A model generated the notes under the pieces. That model worked only from the letters and a program-made list of their open reading frames with translations. It was not told the origin of the DNA and did not search any database. The position numbers and the translations under genes were made by a program. Of a stretch of DNA of 13,511 bases, positions 6,665 through 13,064 are shown piece by piece. This DNA is from Chlamydiota bacterium (GTDB taxonomy: Bacteria; Chlamydiota; Chlamydiia; Chlamydiales; Simkaniaceae): positions 1 through 13,511 of the forward strand of contig JAKQGT010000117.1 of assembly GCA_029556005.1 (NCBI GenBank). Reading direction: 5' to 3'. How positions within the stretch are numbered: position 1 is the stretch's first letter; every line of letters begins with the position of its first letter.

Positions 6665-7432
6665 TCATGTTTTCACGGTGCGACGACGACGACGTCTTGT
6701 CGCAACAGTAGTTCCTTCAACAGCTTCGCTTTCTTGCCAGAAATGGATGCGGGAGCAGTGTTCACAAAAAGTCACAGCTTCCCCTTTTCGAACTAAGTTT
6801 TCATGTTGGAGAGTGAGAGCGATATGGCATCCGCTACACGTCCGGTTTTCGATAGGAACGATCACGCGGTCTTTTTTATTGCGAAGGAGTCTTTCATAAA
6901 CTTTTAAGATGGTAGGATCGGCTTCACGGATGAGAGCATCTCTCTCATTTTTAAGCTGCTGTCCTTCATCATTGATTTTGTTGATACTCGATAAGATCTC
7001 TTTTTCAAGTTCTAAGCTATTGGTTTCTGAAGAAGAGAGGCTCTCTTTGATTTTCTCGAGAATTTCCTCTTCTGCATTCTTTTTATCTAGAATGTTAGAG
7101 GTTTGTGATTCAAGGGCCGCTTTTTCTCTCTCAACTGTTGTCATTTCTTGGGTCAGAGCGTTAAACTCCTCCACTTTTTTGACACTGCTTTGCTGCGATT
7201 CGAGTTTCTTATATTTTTCGGTAAGCCCTTGGAGCTTTGCTTCTAAAGAGGTGATTTGTTTATCAAGGTCTTTAATTTCTTCTTCCTTAAGAGAGAGTTG
7301 CTCACGCAATTCTACTCGCAGGGATTCGATCTGTTTGAGCTCACTTTGGCGCTGTTTCTTCACACGCATGAGCCTAATCATTTTTATATCAAGTTCTTGA
7401 ATGTCAAGTAGAAGTTTTAGTCCTTCGTGCAT
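6665..7432 (-). CDS. Coiled-coil C4 zinc-ribbon protein (CT398/CdsZ-like)
   Basis: Residues ~12-170 are nearly continuous charged heptads predicted to form a long antiparallel coiled-coil hairpin. Residues 199-226 are a C4 zinc ribbon, CSGC (199-202) and CEHC (223-226), matching the zf-RING_7-type family. The C-terminus is a basic tail, ATRRRRRRTVKT. Length (255 aa) and architecture match chlamydial CT398, which I recall being described as CdsZ with links to sigma-54 and type III secretion components; that function is from family knowledge, not visible here. ATG 7432 is preceded by GAGAG six to seven bases upstream. The gene is directly upstream of rnpB. Similar zinc-ribbon coiled-coil proteins occur widely in bacteria as presumed nucleic-acid or adaptor proteins. 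Confidence 0.87.
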   Translation of the reverse strand: MHEGLKLLLDIQELDIKMIRLMRVKKQRQSELKQIESLRVELREQLSLKEEEIKDLDKQITSLEAKLQGLTEKYKKLESQQSSVKKVEEFNALTQEMTTVEREKAALESQTSNILDKKNAEEEILEKIKESLSSSETNSLELEKEILSSINKINDEGQQLKNERDALIREADPTILKVYERLLRNKKDRVIVPIENRTCSGCHIALTLQHENLVRKGEAVTFCEHCSRIHFWQESEAVEGTTVATRRRRRRTVKT

Positions 7433-7713
7433 TTAGATCTCTCATTGGTTCTTTATCAACTAACAGATTAATGGTTTCTCTCTAATTCCTCAAGTTAAAA
7501 TTCTTCTGAGATTTCGACCTATTATGAACACCTAGGTTGCTACCTATTCTCAATCCTATTTTGGAATAAAAACTCCAAGAAGGTCTTTTTATTTGCCAAA
7601 TTAGCAGTAACTCTAGATAGCAACTTGAGTTATGAACCTGTCCCGAATTAAAGATATTTTTTTACACAAAAACTTCAATCAAAACTCGACTTTGTTGAAA
7701 AAATCTTTTTTCA
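7433..7713. other. Intergenic region with degraded repeat material
   Basis: No gene is visible. At 7632-7644 there is a one-mismatch copy of the left end of element A (ATGAACCTGTCCC). It is followed at about 7650-7705 by an imperfect hairpin, AAAGATATTTTTTT against GAAAAAATCTTT, which looks like a decayed element body without its right end. A short inverted pair, GTTGCTA near 7537 and TAGCAAC near 7618, lies upstream of it. The promoter of the zinc-ribbon gene should be within the first ~100 bases, but I cannot place it. Confidence 0.4.
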
Positions 7714-7883
7714 TATGAACCTATCCGCAAAGTAGAATAAGTTTAATTTTTGGAAATTTTTTAGACAATTTTTGATGTTTTTATTTGAGCATATTGTCCA
7801 GGAGACAAGGGCGAAAAAAGAACATCAAAAAAGTCAAAAAAGAACAAAAAGAAAGCGTATTTGACTTTGCGGATAGGTTCATA
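7714..7883. repeat. Palindromic element A, copy 2 (~170 bp)
   Basis: The outer arms 7714-7733 and 7864-7883 are a perfect 20-bp inverted repeat containing ATGAACCTATCCGCAAAGT. They share the terminal 12 bases with copy 1, and the arms then differ. An inner stem pairs 7769-7779 (TTTTTGATGTT) with 7821-7831. The centre TTGTC-CAGGA-GACAA (7794-7808) differs from copy 1 by one loop base. The element lies between the zinc-ribbon gene and the 3' end of the MFS gene. No direct target duplication is evident. Confidence 0.85.
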
Positions 7884-7917
7884 GATCTGTTTTTCCTCAT
7901 CGTTGTTTCTTCTAAAT

Positions 7918-9393
7918 CTAAGACTTAATAATGTCGACATCAAGATGATCTGTTTTGATAGTTAACATAAGAAGTCCACAAAAGGCTCCAAGGATATTAA
8001 TTAAAAGGAGGCAATAGACTCCTTTTTGAATTCCTACTGCGAGATTTGGACTTAAGCGGACTATAGTAACGATGAAAGCCAGTCCTAGTGTTCCTCCAAT
8101 TTCTTGAAAAGTGATAAATGTTCCGGAGGCAATCCCTGCTTTGTAAGTTGGAACTACAGAAATTGCTGTGGTGATTGCAGGCCCCGTAATGAGTGCATTC
8201 CCGATTCCAAGTAGAAGGGTTGACACCAGAATAAACGATAAAGAGGTGAAGGCTCCAAAAAAAGCTTGGGTGATAGAAGAGAAAATCAAAAACAGAAATC
8301 CAAAAAAGATAAATCTCCAAGCGTAATGAGGTCGATACACTTTCCCAATGATGGGGGAGAGAATAATCACAGGAGTAGTCATTCCAAGCATTAGAAATCC
8401 TGCTAGAAAAGAGTTCAAAAGGCGGATATTTTCGAGGTAGAGTGGAAGAAGAAAAAAAGTAGACCAGATGCAAAAGCACAAGCAGCAACTAGCAACGGAA
8501 GCGTAAATAAACTGTTTGTTTTTGATAAACTCAAGAAGGAGAATGGGAGACGAAAACGTGTGACTGTTTTTCCAGAGAGCCGAAAATGTTAGAAGGGAAA
8601 TTAGAAGAAGAATAGCATTAGTAACGAGAGGCAAACGACTATATTCTGTAGCCAAAAAGGTAAAAGAAGAAAGACAAACCCCAATGAGAATTATTCCTTG
8701 AATGTCGAGATGCGGAGGGTCTACTGAATTTCTTGTTTCCTGAGTGTAAAGAAAAATAAAAATAAGGCTCAGAATGAAAAGAGGAATTGTTGACCAAAAC
8801 ACCCAGCGCCACCCAAATGTTTGAGACAGGGCCCCCGCAAGTAGAGGACCTGATGCCATGGAACAAGAAGTCACAAGAGTCCAAACACCAATAGCGCGGC
8901 TCTTATTAAATTTTGGAAATTCTGAAACAATCATGGCCTGTGAGACAGGAAGAAGAATTGCATTTCCTATCCCTGCTAAAATCATGCTGCAAATTAGCCC
9001 TAATCCTCCTTGGCTCATTCCTCCAATGCTCATTCCTATTCCAGAGACACAAAGGCCAATTAAAAAGATTTTCCTTCTTCCGTAAATATCTGCGAGACGA
9101 CCACTCGTAACGAGAAGAGCACAATTCACAATCCCAAAGGAGAGCATCATCCATTGCATCTGATGAAGAGGAACATTCAGTGATTTTTGAATTGTGGGAA
9201 TAGTAGCATTTATCATGGTGAACACGAGTCCCATGACAATGCATCCCAAGCTGATTCCAATAATACTGAATAAGCGTGGTATATTCATCCGATCATTTTT
9301 AAATAAGAAATTTATTTTTCTTTCAAAATAATTTAAAAATCTCGACCAAGATTTAGCAGAGCAGAAGTTATGACTATTCTTATCTTGTTTCAT
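7918..9393 (-). CDS. MFS drug-efflux-type transporter, 14 TM (DHA2-like)
   Basis: This is an inner-membrane proton-coupled exporter of the major facilitator superfamily. About 14 hydrophobic segments follow one another from residue ~40 to ~480. Loop 2-3 has the MFS motif A, GRLADIYGRRK (98-108). TM5 has SMASGPLLAGAL (motif C-like), and GWRWVFW follows at 194-200, a combination typical of the 14-TM DHA2 drug:H+ antiporters. The substrate cannot be told. The ATG at 9393 gives 491 residues. ATG 9288 (456 residues), just before the first TM segment, is equally plausible; neither has a clear Shine-Dalgarno. The gene is flanked by palindromic element A downstream and an IS30 remnant upstream, and it sits between genes of housekeeping type, so it is probably an acquired cargo gene. 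Confidence 0.88.
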   Translation of the reverse strand: MKQDKNSHNFCSAKSWSRFLNYFERKINFLFKNDRMNIPRLFSIIGISLGCIVMGLVFTMINATIPTIQKSLNVPLHQMQWMMLSFGIVNCALLVTSGRLADIYGRRKIFLIGLCVSGIGMSIGGMSQGGLGLICSMILAGIGNAILLPVSQAMIVSEFPKFNKSRAIGVWTLVTSCSMASGPLLAGALSQTFGWRWVFWSTIPLFILSLIFIFLYTQETRNSVDPPHLDIQGIILIGVCLSSFTFLATEYSRLPLVTNAILLLISLLTFSALWKNSHTFSSPILLLEFIKNKQFIYASVASCCLCFCIWSTFFLLPLYLENIRLLNSFLAGFLMLGMTTPVIILSPIIGKVYRPHYAWRFIFFGFLFLIFSSITQAFFGAFTSLSFILVSTLLLGIGNALITGPAITTAISVVPTYKAGIASGTFITFQEIGGTLGLAFIVTIVRLSPNLAVGIQKGVYCLLLINILGAFCGLLMLTIKTDHLDVDIIKS

Positions 9394-9413
9394 AAGTCTA
9401 ACTATTGCTGTTT

Positions 9414-9470
9414 TATACTCAAAACAACTTCAAAAGTTGGATTTTCGGCTGTGCCAAAGCACCCGCCAAT
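9414..9470. other. Probable outer end of the IS30 remnant; MFS upstream region
   Basis: Between the transposase stop and the MFS start are about 77 bases. A motif TATACTCAAAACAACTTC (from 9414), continuing CAAAAG, is repeated almost exactly at 2199-2220. CAACTT-CAA-AAGTTG forms a 6-bp inverted repeat (9425-9439). This could be an IS end or a regulatory site for the MFS gene, whose promoter must lie here or in the first codons. Confidence 0.3.
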
Positions 9471-9842
9471 TCAATTCTGAAGTGCGACAATAACGTTCTT
9501 TTTACTGAACTCGTTAAAAACCTCTAATAGTGTCCAAAAGTTTAGCACTTTCCAGGGTCCATTGTTAAGCAAAAACTCAATTTTCTCTATGTCTTCGTCT
9601 GTTACATCATTAAAACTTTGTTTTTTTAGGAAGATACTGACGCACCAACCCATTCGTATGTTCATTAAACCCCCTTTCTCAAGAATGATAAGGTTTAGCA
9701 AAATAAAAACTTGTTTCAAGGCAACGTTTTGCTTCCTGATGACATGCAAACTCTTTTCCGTTATCAGCTGTTACCATTAAGATAAAGTCTTGGACGGGCT
9801 CCAGTTTTTTAACTAGTGCATCCTTTACTTTCTCCAGAGCCT
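9471..9842 (-). pseudogene. IS30-family transposase remnant, C-terminal third
   Basis: Only the last ~123 codons of an IS30 DDE transposase remain. Reading on the minus strand from about 9842, the frame gives ALEKVKDALVKK, then TADNGKEFACHQE with the second catalytic Asp, then FYFAKPYHS. There follow a stop (TGA at 9679-9681, where the family has Trp), ERGFNEHTNGLVRQYLPKK with the catalytic Glu, and an extra T in a T run near 9612-9615 that shifts the frame. The rest is FNDVTDEDIEKIEFLLNN and so on, ending VIVALQN at 9471. In-frame stop, frameshift and missing N-terminus make it non-functional. Upstream homology stops at a TAG next to 9842. Confidence 0.88.
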
Positions 9843-9857
9843 ATAATCGTATCAAGC

Positions 9858-9874
9858 TCCTCGCTTTGCGAGGA
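9858..9874. repeat. Small GC-rich hairpin
   Basis: TCCTCGC-TTT-GCGAGGA is a perfect 7-bp stem with a three-base loop, between the IS30 remnant and the orphan element A end. No T run follows on either strand, so it is not a typical intrinsic terminator. Confidence 0.5.
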
Positions 9875-9886
9875 CGTCATGACTCT

Positions 9887-9898
9887 GGATAGGTTCAT
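9887..9898. repeat. Orphan right end of palindromic element A
   Basis: GGATAGGTTCAT is identical to the last 12 bases of both full copies (401-412 and 7871-7882). The matching left end and body are absent. The adjoining IS30 fragment may have replaced or deleted them. Confidence 0.6.
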
Positions 9899-9912
9899 AT
9901 GAGTTAATAAGT

Positions 9913-10092
9913 TTATGTTAACGCGAATTGTGGATTAGATCTCTATAGAAACACCCATCTTTTTGGAATCTTTGTAAGAAAAACTGCTTGAAGCTAGCAC
10001 TTTGGCTATCTCCTTCGCAGGTTTTTCTAAAAATTTCCTCAAAAATTTGAACGTTTCCATAGAGATCTAATCCGCAATTCGCGTTATGTTAA
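9913..10092. repeat. Palindromic element B (162 bp) with 9-bp direct repeats
   Basis: The arms 9919-9952 and 10053-10086 form a 34-bp inverted repeat with two mismatches, containing CGCGAATTG and GGATTAGATCTCTAT. An inner stem pairs AGAAAAACTGC (about 9978) with GCAGGTTTTTCT (about 10017-10028). If the ends are taken as CGCGAATTG/CAATTCGCG (9922-10083), the flanks are exact 9-bp direct repeats TTATGTTAA (9913-9921 and 10084-10092), as expected for a transposition target duplication. Sequence differs from element A, but length and nested-hairpin plan are the same. No coding capacity; probably a MITE. Confidence 0.8.
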
Positions 10093-10095
10093 AAT
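10087..10095 (+). promoter_or_regulatory. Possible extended -10 promoter of the glyA operon
   Basis: TGTTAAAAT has an extended TG and five of six -10 positions. It overlaps the right-hand copy of the 9-bp repeat flanking element B, so any original upstream -35 or activator site has been separated from it by the element. The leader to ATG 10155 would be about 50 bases and contains an imperfect CTCG/CGAG hairpin around 10097-10108. Confidence 0.3.
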
Positions 10096-10154
10096 CTCGT
10101 TGGCGAGATAGCCCTAGATATGTCATACTCAAAAAGTTTAAGGAGATATTGGGT

Positions 10155-11660
10155 ATGTCATATTTGAATCACTATATGGAAAAACGCTCCCCTGAAGAGA
10201 GGGATTCTGCAGCAATAGCTTATCTTGCAGCTCTCGATCATCTCAATCAAAAGAATCCTGAAATTGTTCAGGCGATTGTGAAAGAGCTAAAAGATCAGCG
10301 CCGGTTTCTCAAGTTGATTGCTTCAGAGAATTATTGCTCTTTTGCTACCCAATTGGCGATGGGGAATCTATTGACCGATAAATATAGTGAAGGGTATCCG
10401 TTTCATCGCTTTTATGCAGGGTGTGAGAATGTCGATACTATCGAAGACCTAGCCGTGAAAGAAGTGAAAAAACTTTTTAACTGTGATCATGCCTATGTTC
10501 AGCCTCATTCGGGAGCAGATGCAAATTTAGTCGCTTTTTGGTCGATTCTTGTCCAAAGGATTCAAAACAAAGAAGTAGAAGCCCTTGGGCGTAAAAGCAT
10601 TGACGAACTTTCTCGTGAGGAATATGAAAAAATTCGCCAGCTCATGCTCAAGCAAAAGATGATGGGGCTCGCTCTCGATGCGGGGGGGCACTTAACCCAT
10701 GGCTATCGTCACAATGTTTCTGCAAAAATGATGCAAGCGGTCTCTTATGGAGTAGACCCCAAGACAGAATTGATCGACTATCAAGTGATGCAGCGCCAAG
10801 TCAAACAGGAAAAGCCCACCATTTTGGTTGGGGGGTATTCTGCCTATCCTCGCCTAGTGAATTTTGCTAAAATGCGGGAGATTGCGGATAGCGTTGGCGC
10901 CGTCCTTTTAGTGGATATGGCCCATTTTTCGGGACTTGTTGCAGGGAAAGCGCTCACAGGAGAATATAATCCCATTCCTTATGCTCATATCGTGACTTCT
11001 ACCACCCACAAAACCCTGAGAGGTCCTCGGGGAGGACTGATTTTATGTACAGATGAGTTTAAAGAAGTCATTGATAAGGGGTGTCCGTTAGTTTTAGGGG
11101 GTCCCTTGCCGCATGTAATGGCTGCAAAAGCTGTAGCTTTTCGAGAAGCGAACACGCCCGCATTTACCACCTATGCCAAGCAGATCATTCTCAATGCAAA
11201 GGCCCTTGCTGAGCGGTTGCTATCCAAAGGGGTGAAACTCTTTACCGGAGGAACAGACAATCACTTGGTGGTACTCGATGTGATGTCTAGCTTTAGCTTG
11301 ACAGGACGTCAAGCAGAGATTGCCCTTAGAGAAGCCTTCATGACTGTGAATCGTAACACGATCCCTAATGATGTGAATGGAGCATGGTATACTTCTGGGG
11401 TACGCATTGGAACTCCTGCCCTTACTTCTCGTGGTCTCAAAGAAGGAGAGATGCGACAGATTGCTGATTTAATGGTAGATCTGTTAAAAGCAACGAAAGC
11501 AAAGACTGTGGAACGCACAGGAGAGCTGAGCCGAGCAAAAGTCGATATCGATGCAAATATTTTGGAGAAGGTAAAAGGAGAAGTGCAAACGATTCTTTCC
11601 CATTTTACCCTCTATCCGGAGCTGTTGGATCTCGATCACGCTCCCGCTTTAACGCCTTAA
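10155..11660 (+). CDS. glyA: Serine hydroxymethyltransferase (chlamydial-type, long form)
   Basis: This PLP enzyme interconverts serine and glycine while loading tetrahydrofolate with a one-carbon unit. ATG 10155 is chosen because AGGAG (10141-10145) lies nine bases upstream and the N-terminus then fits the family; an in-frame ATG at 10086 lies at the edge of palindromic element B. The 501-residue protein has the substrate motif SENY (57-60), LLVDMAHFSGLVAG (251-264; Asp254 and His257 contact PLP), and the PLP lysine Lys286 in STTHKTLRGPRGG. An insertion at about 128-169 makes it longer than the usual ~420 residues, close to chlamydial GlyA (about 497). GlyA of Chlamydia has been reported to also racemise alanine, which would fit the peptidoglycan context of the operon. 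Confidence 0.95.
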   Translation: MSYLNHYMEKRSPEERDSAAIAYLAALDHLNQKNPEIVQAIVKELKDQRRFLKLIASENYCSFATQLAMGNLLTDKYSEGYPFHRFYAGCENVDTIEDLAVKEVKKLFNCDHAYVQPHSGADANLVAFWSILVQRIQNKEVEALGRKSIDELSREEYEKIRQLMLKQKMMGLALDAGGHLTHGYRHNVSAKMMQAVSYGVDPKTELIDYQVMQRQVKQEKPTILVGGYSAYPRLVNFAKMREIADSVGAVLLVDMAHFSGLVAGKALTGEYNPIPYAHIVTSTTHKTLRGPRGGLILCTDEFKEVIDKGCPLVLGGPLPHVMAAKAVAFREANTPAFTTYAKQIILNAKALAERLLSKGVKLFTGGTDNHLVVLDVMSSFSLTGRQAEIALREAFMTVNRNTIPNDVNGAWYTSGVRIGTPALTSRGLKEGEMRQIADLMVDLLKATKAKTVERTGELSRAKVDIDANILEKVKGEVQTILSHFTLYPELLDLDHAPALTP

Positions 11661-11683
11661 ACCAACCGCAAGGAGAATGAACT

Positions 11684-12310
11684 GTGACAACGAAAATGGA
11701 ACCTATCCGTTTAGATGAGGATGAAGAAAAAGCAGGAAAAAACAAGCCTTTTGACGCCAAAGTCGAAGAGCTTCTCCTAAAAAAACGCCGCATCTTTTTT
11801 TCCTCTCCTGTCACGGATGAAACAGCAAAAGATGCCATCCGCAAGTTGTGGTACCTAGAGTACACAGATCCGGGAAAACCCATATTATTTGTGATTAACT
11901 CTCCAGGGGGATCTGTAGATTCAGGTTTCGCGATTTGGGATCAAATTCACATGATTTCCTCTCCTGTGACAACCCTAGTGACAGGACTTGCCGCTTCGAT
12001 GGGATCGGTTCTCAGCTTAGCTGCAGCGCCAAAAAAGCGCTTTGCAACGCCAAACGCGCGGATCATGATGCACCAACCTCTTATCCATGGAGTGATTCAG
12101 GGTCAAGCAACCGATTTAGAAATTCAGGCAAAAGAAATCATCAAAACGCGCAACGCACTCATTGAGCTCTATGCAAAAGCTACAGGAAAGGAGCGCGCTC
12201 TGATTGAAAAAACGATCGATCGGGACACATGGATGAGCGTGGATGAAGCCAAGGATTTCGGGCTGTTGGATGGGGTGGTTTCCTCATTTCAAGAGCTTGG
12301 TTTTGATTGA
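11684..12310 (+). CDS. clpP: ATP-dependent Clp protease proteolytic subunit
   Basis: ClpP forms the barrel-shaped serine peptidase that degrades proteins fed by ClpX or ClpC. The GTG start at 11684 has a strong AAGGAG site eight bases upstream. The 208 residues contain [18 protein letters not shown] (71-88), the nucleophile Ser105 in GLAASMGS, His130 in MMHQP, and an Asp in DRDTW (probably Asp181), a complete triad. A charged N-terminal extension of ~20 residues (DEDEEKAGK) precedes the family core. Chlamydiae carry two ClpP paralogues; the position between glyA and dapF matches the one known as ClpP1 (CT431) in C. trachomatis. It is 23 bases after glyA, and its stop overlaps the dapF start by one base (TGATG). 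Confidence 0.94.
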   Translation: MTTKMEPIRLDEDEEKAGKNKPFDAKVEELLLKKRRIFFSSPVTDETAKDAIRKLWYLEYTDPGKPILFVINSPGGSVDSGFAIWDQIHMISSPVTTLVTGLAASMGSVLSLAAAPKKRFATPNARIMMHQPLIHGVIQGQATDLEIQAKEIIKTRNALIELYAKATGKERALIEKTIDRDTWMSVDEAKDFGLLDGVVSSFQELGFD

Positions 12311-13064
12311 TGTTTTTCACATTTTCGAAATATGAAGGAACGGGAATGACTTTATTTTGGTTGATGACCAAAAAGGAACATTTCCCCTTCATGCTGTTGA
12401 CATTCCGAAGCTGTGCCATCGTCAATATGGAATCGGAGCAGATGGGCTTATCTTAGTGCAGCCCTCCACTTCCGCAGATTTTTTGATGCGTATTTTCAAT
12501 CCGAATGGACAAGAGGCTGAGATGTGTGGCAATGGACTCAGGTGTCTTGTCGATTTTCTCCATAGATCAGGGATCAAGAAAAATCCTATAGAGATAGAAA
12601 CCCTTAAAAAAACGTATTCTTGCCTATGGAGTCCTGAAGGGGTTCGTGTAGGGATGGGGATTCCAGAAATCGAGAAGAAAGCAAAGGATGTGTTTCTTGT
12701 TCAGGTGGGTGTCCCCCATCTGGTTCTTTTTGTAGAAGATCTCACGATTTTTGATAGAGAGGCTAAGAAGCGTTTTTCTGATACAGGTGTAAATATCAAT
12801 TATGCTAAGCTTGAAGGCGATGGCTTGCTTTCCATGCGGACTTTTGAGCGTGGAGTTGAAGCTGAGACGCTATCTTGTGGCACGGGTGCAACGGCTGTTT
12901 GCTTTTCTGCTATCCGCCACTTTGGCCTTAAAGGACCTTTAGACGTGAAGTTCCAATCAGGGGAGAGGCTTCAATTTGATTTATTAATGGCAGATGAAAT
13001 ATTAAAAGAAATTCATATGATTGGAAAAGTACGTCATGTTTTTGATGGGAAGATAGAGATATGA
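12310..13064 (+). CDS. dapF: Diaminopimelate epimerase with an apparent 1-base frameshift
   Basis: DapF converts L,L- to meso-diaminopimelate for lysine and peptidoglycan synthesis. The natural start is ATG 12310, overlapping the clpP stop: [12 protein letters not shown] reads well, then the frame is lost at 12342-12346 (GGGAA), where one base is missing. Adding one base restores GTGNDFILVDDQKG and the full reading frame to 13064, about 251 residues. As written, frame 1 ends at 12454 after 48 codons, and the open part begins only at TTG 12357. Both catalytic cysteines are present, in EAEMCGNGLRC and ETLSCGTGATAV. The protein is shorter than the usual ~275, with a compressed middle. It overlaps ald by four bases. 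It could be a recent pseudogene, a sequencing error or recoding; with the rest intact I favour error or a very recent event. Confidence 0.85.

Noticed and set aside
6909..7400. 163-residue plus-strand open frame rich in Ser
   Set aside because: It is the antisense of the coiled-coil gene; Ser richness comes from the complement of Glu/Lys codons.
247..7883. CRISPR or direct-repeat array formed by element A copies
   Set aside because: Copies are isolated, about 7 kb apart, internally palindromic and without regular spacers.
7761..7943. 60-residue minus-strand open frame
   Set aside because: It lies mostly inside palindromic element A and has low-complexity Phe-rich composition caused by T runs.
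9562..9780. 72-residue plus-strand open frame
   Set aside because: It is antisense to the IS30 transposase remnant, whose conserved residues are on the minus strand.
9858..9874. Intrinsic terminator at the GC-rich hairpin
   Set aside because: No U tract follows on either strand and no intact gene ends next to it.
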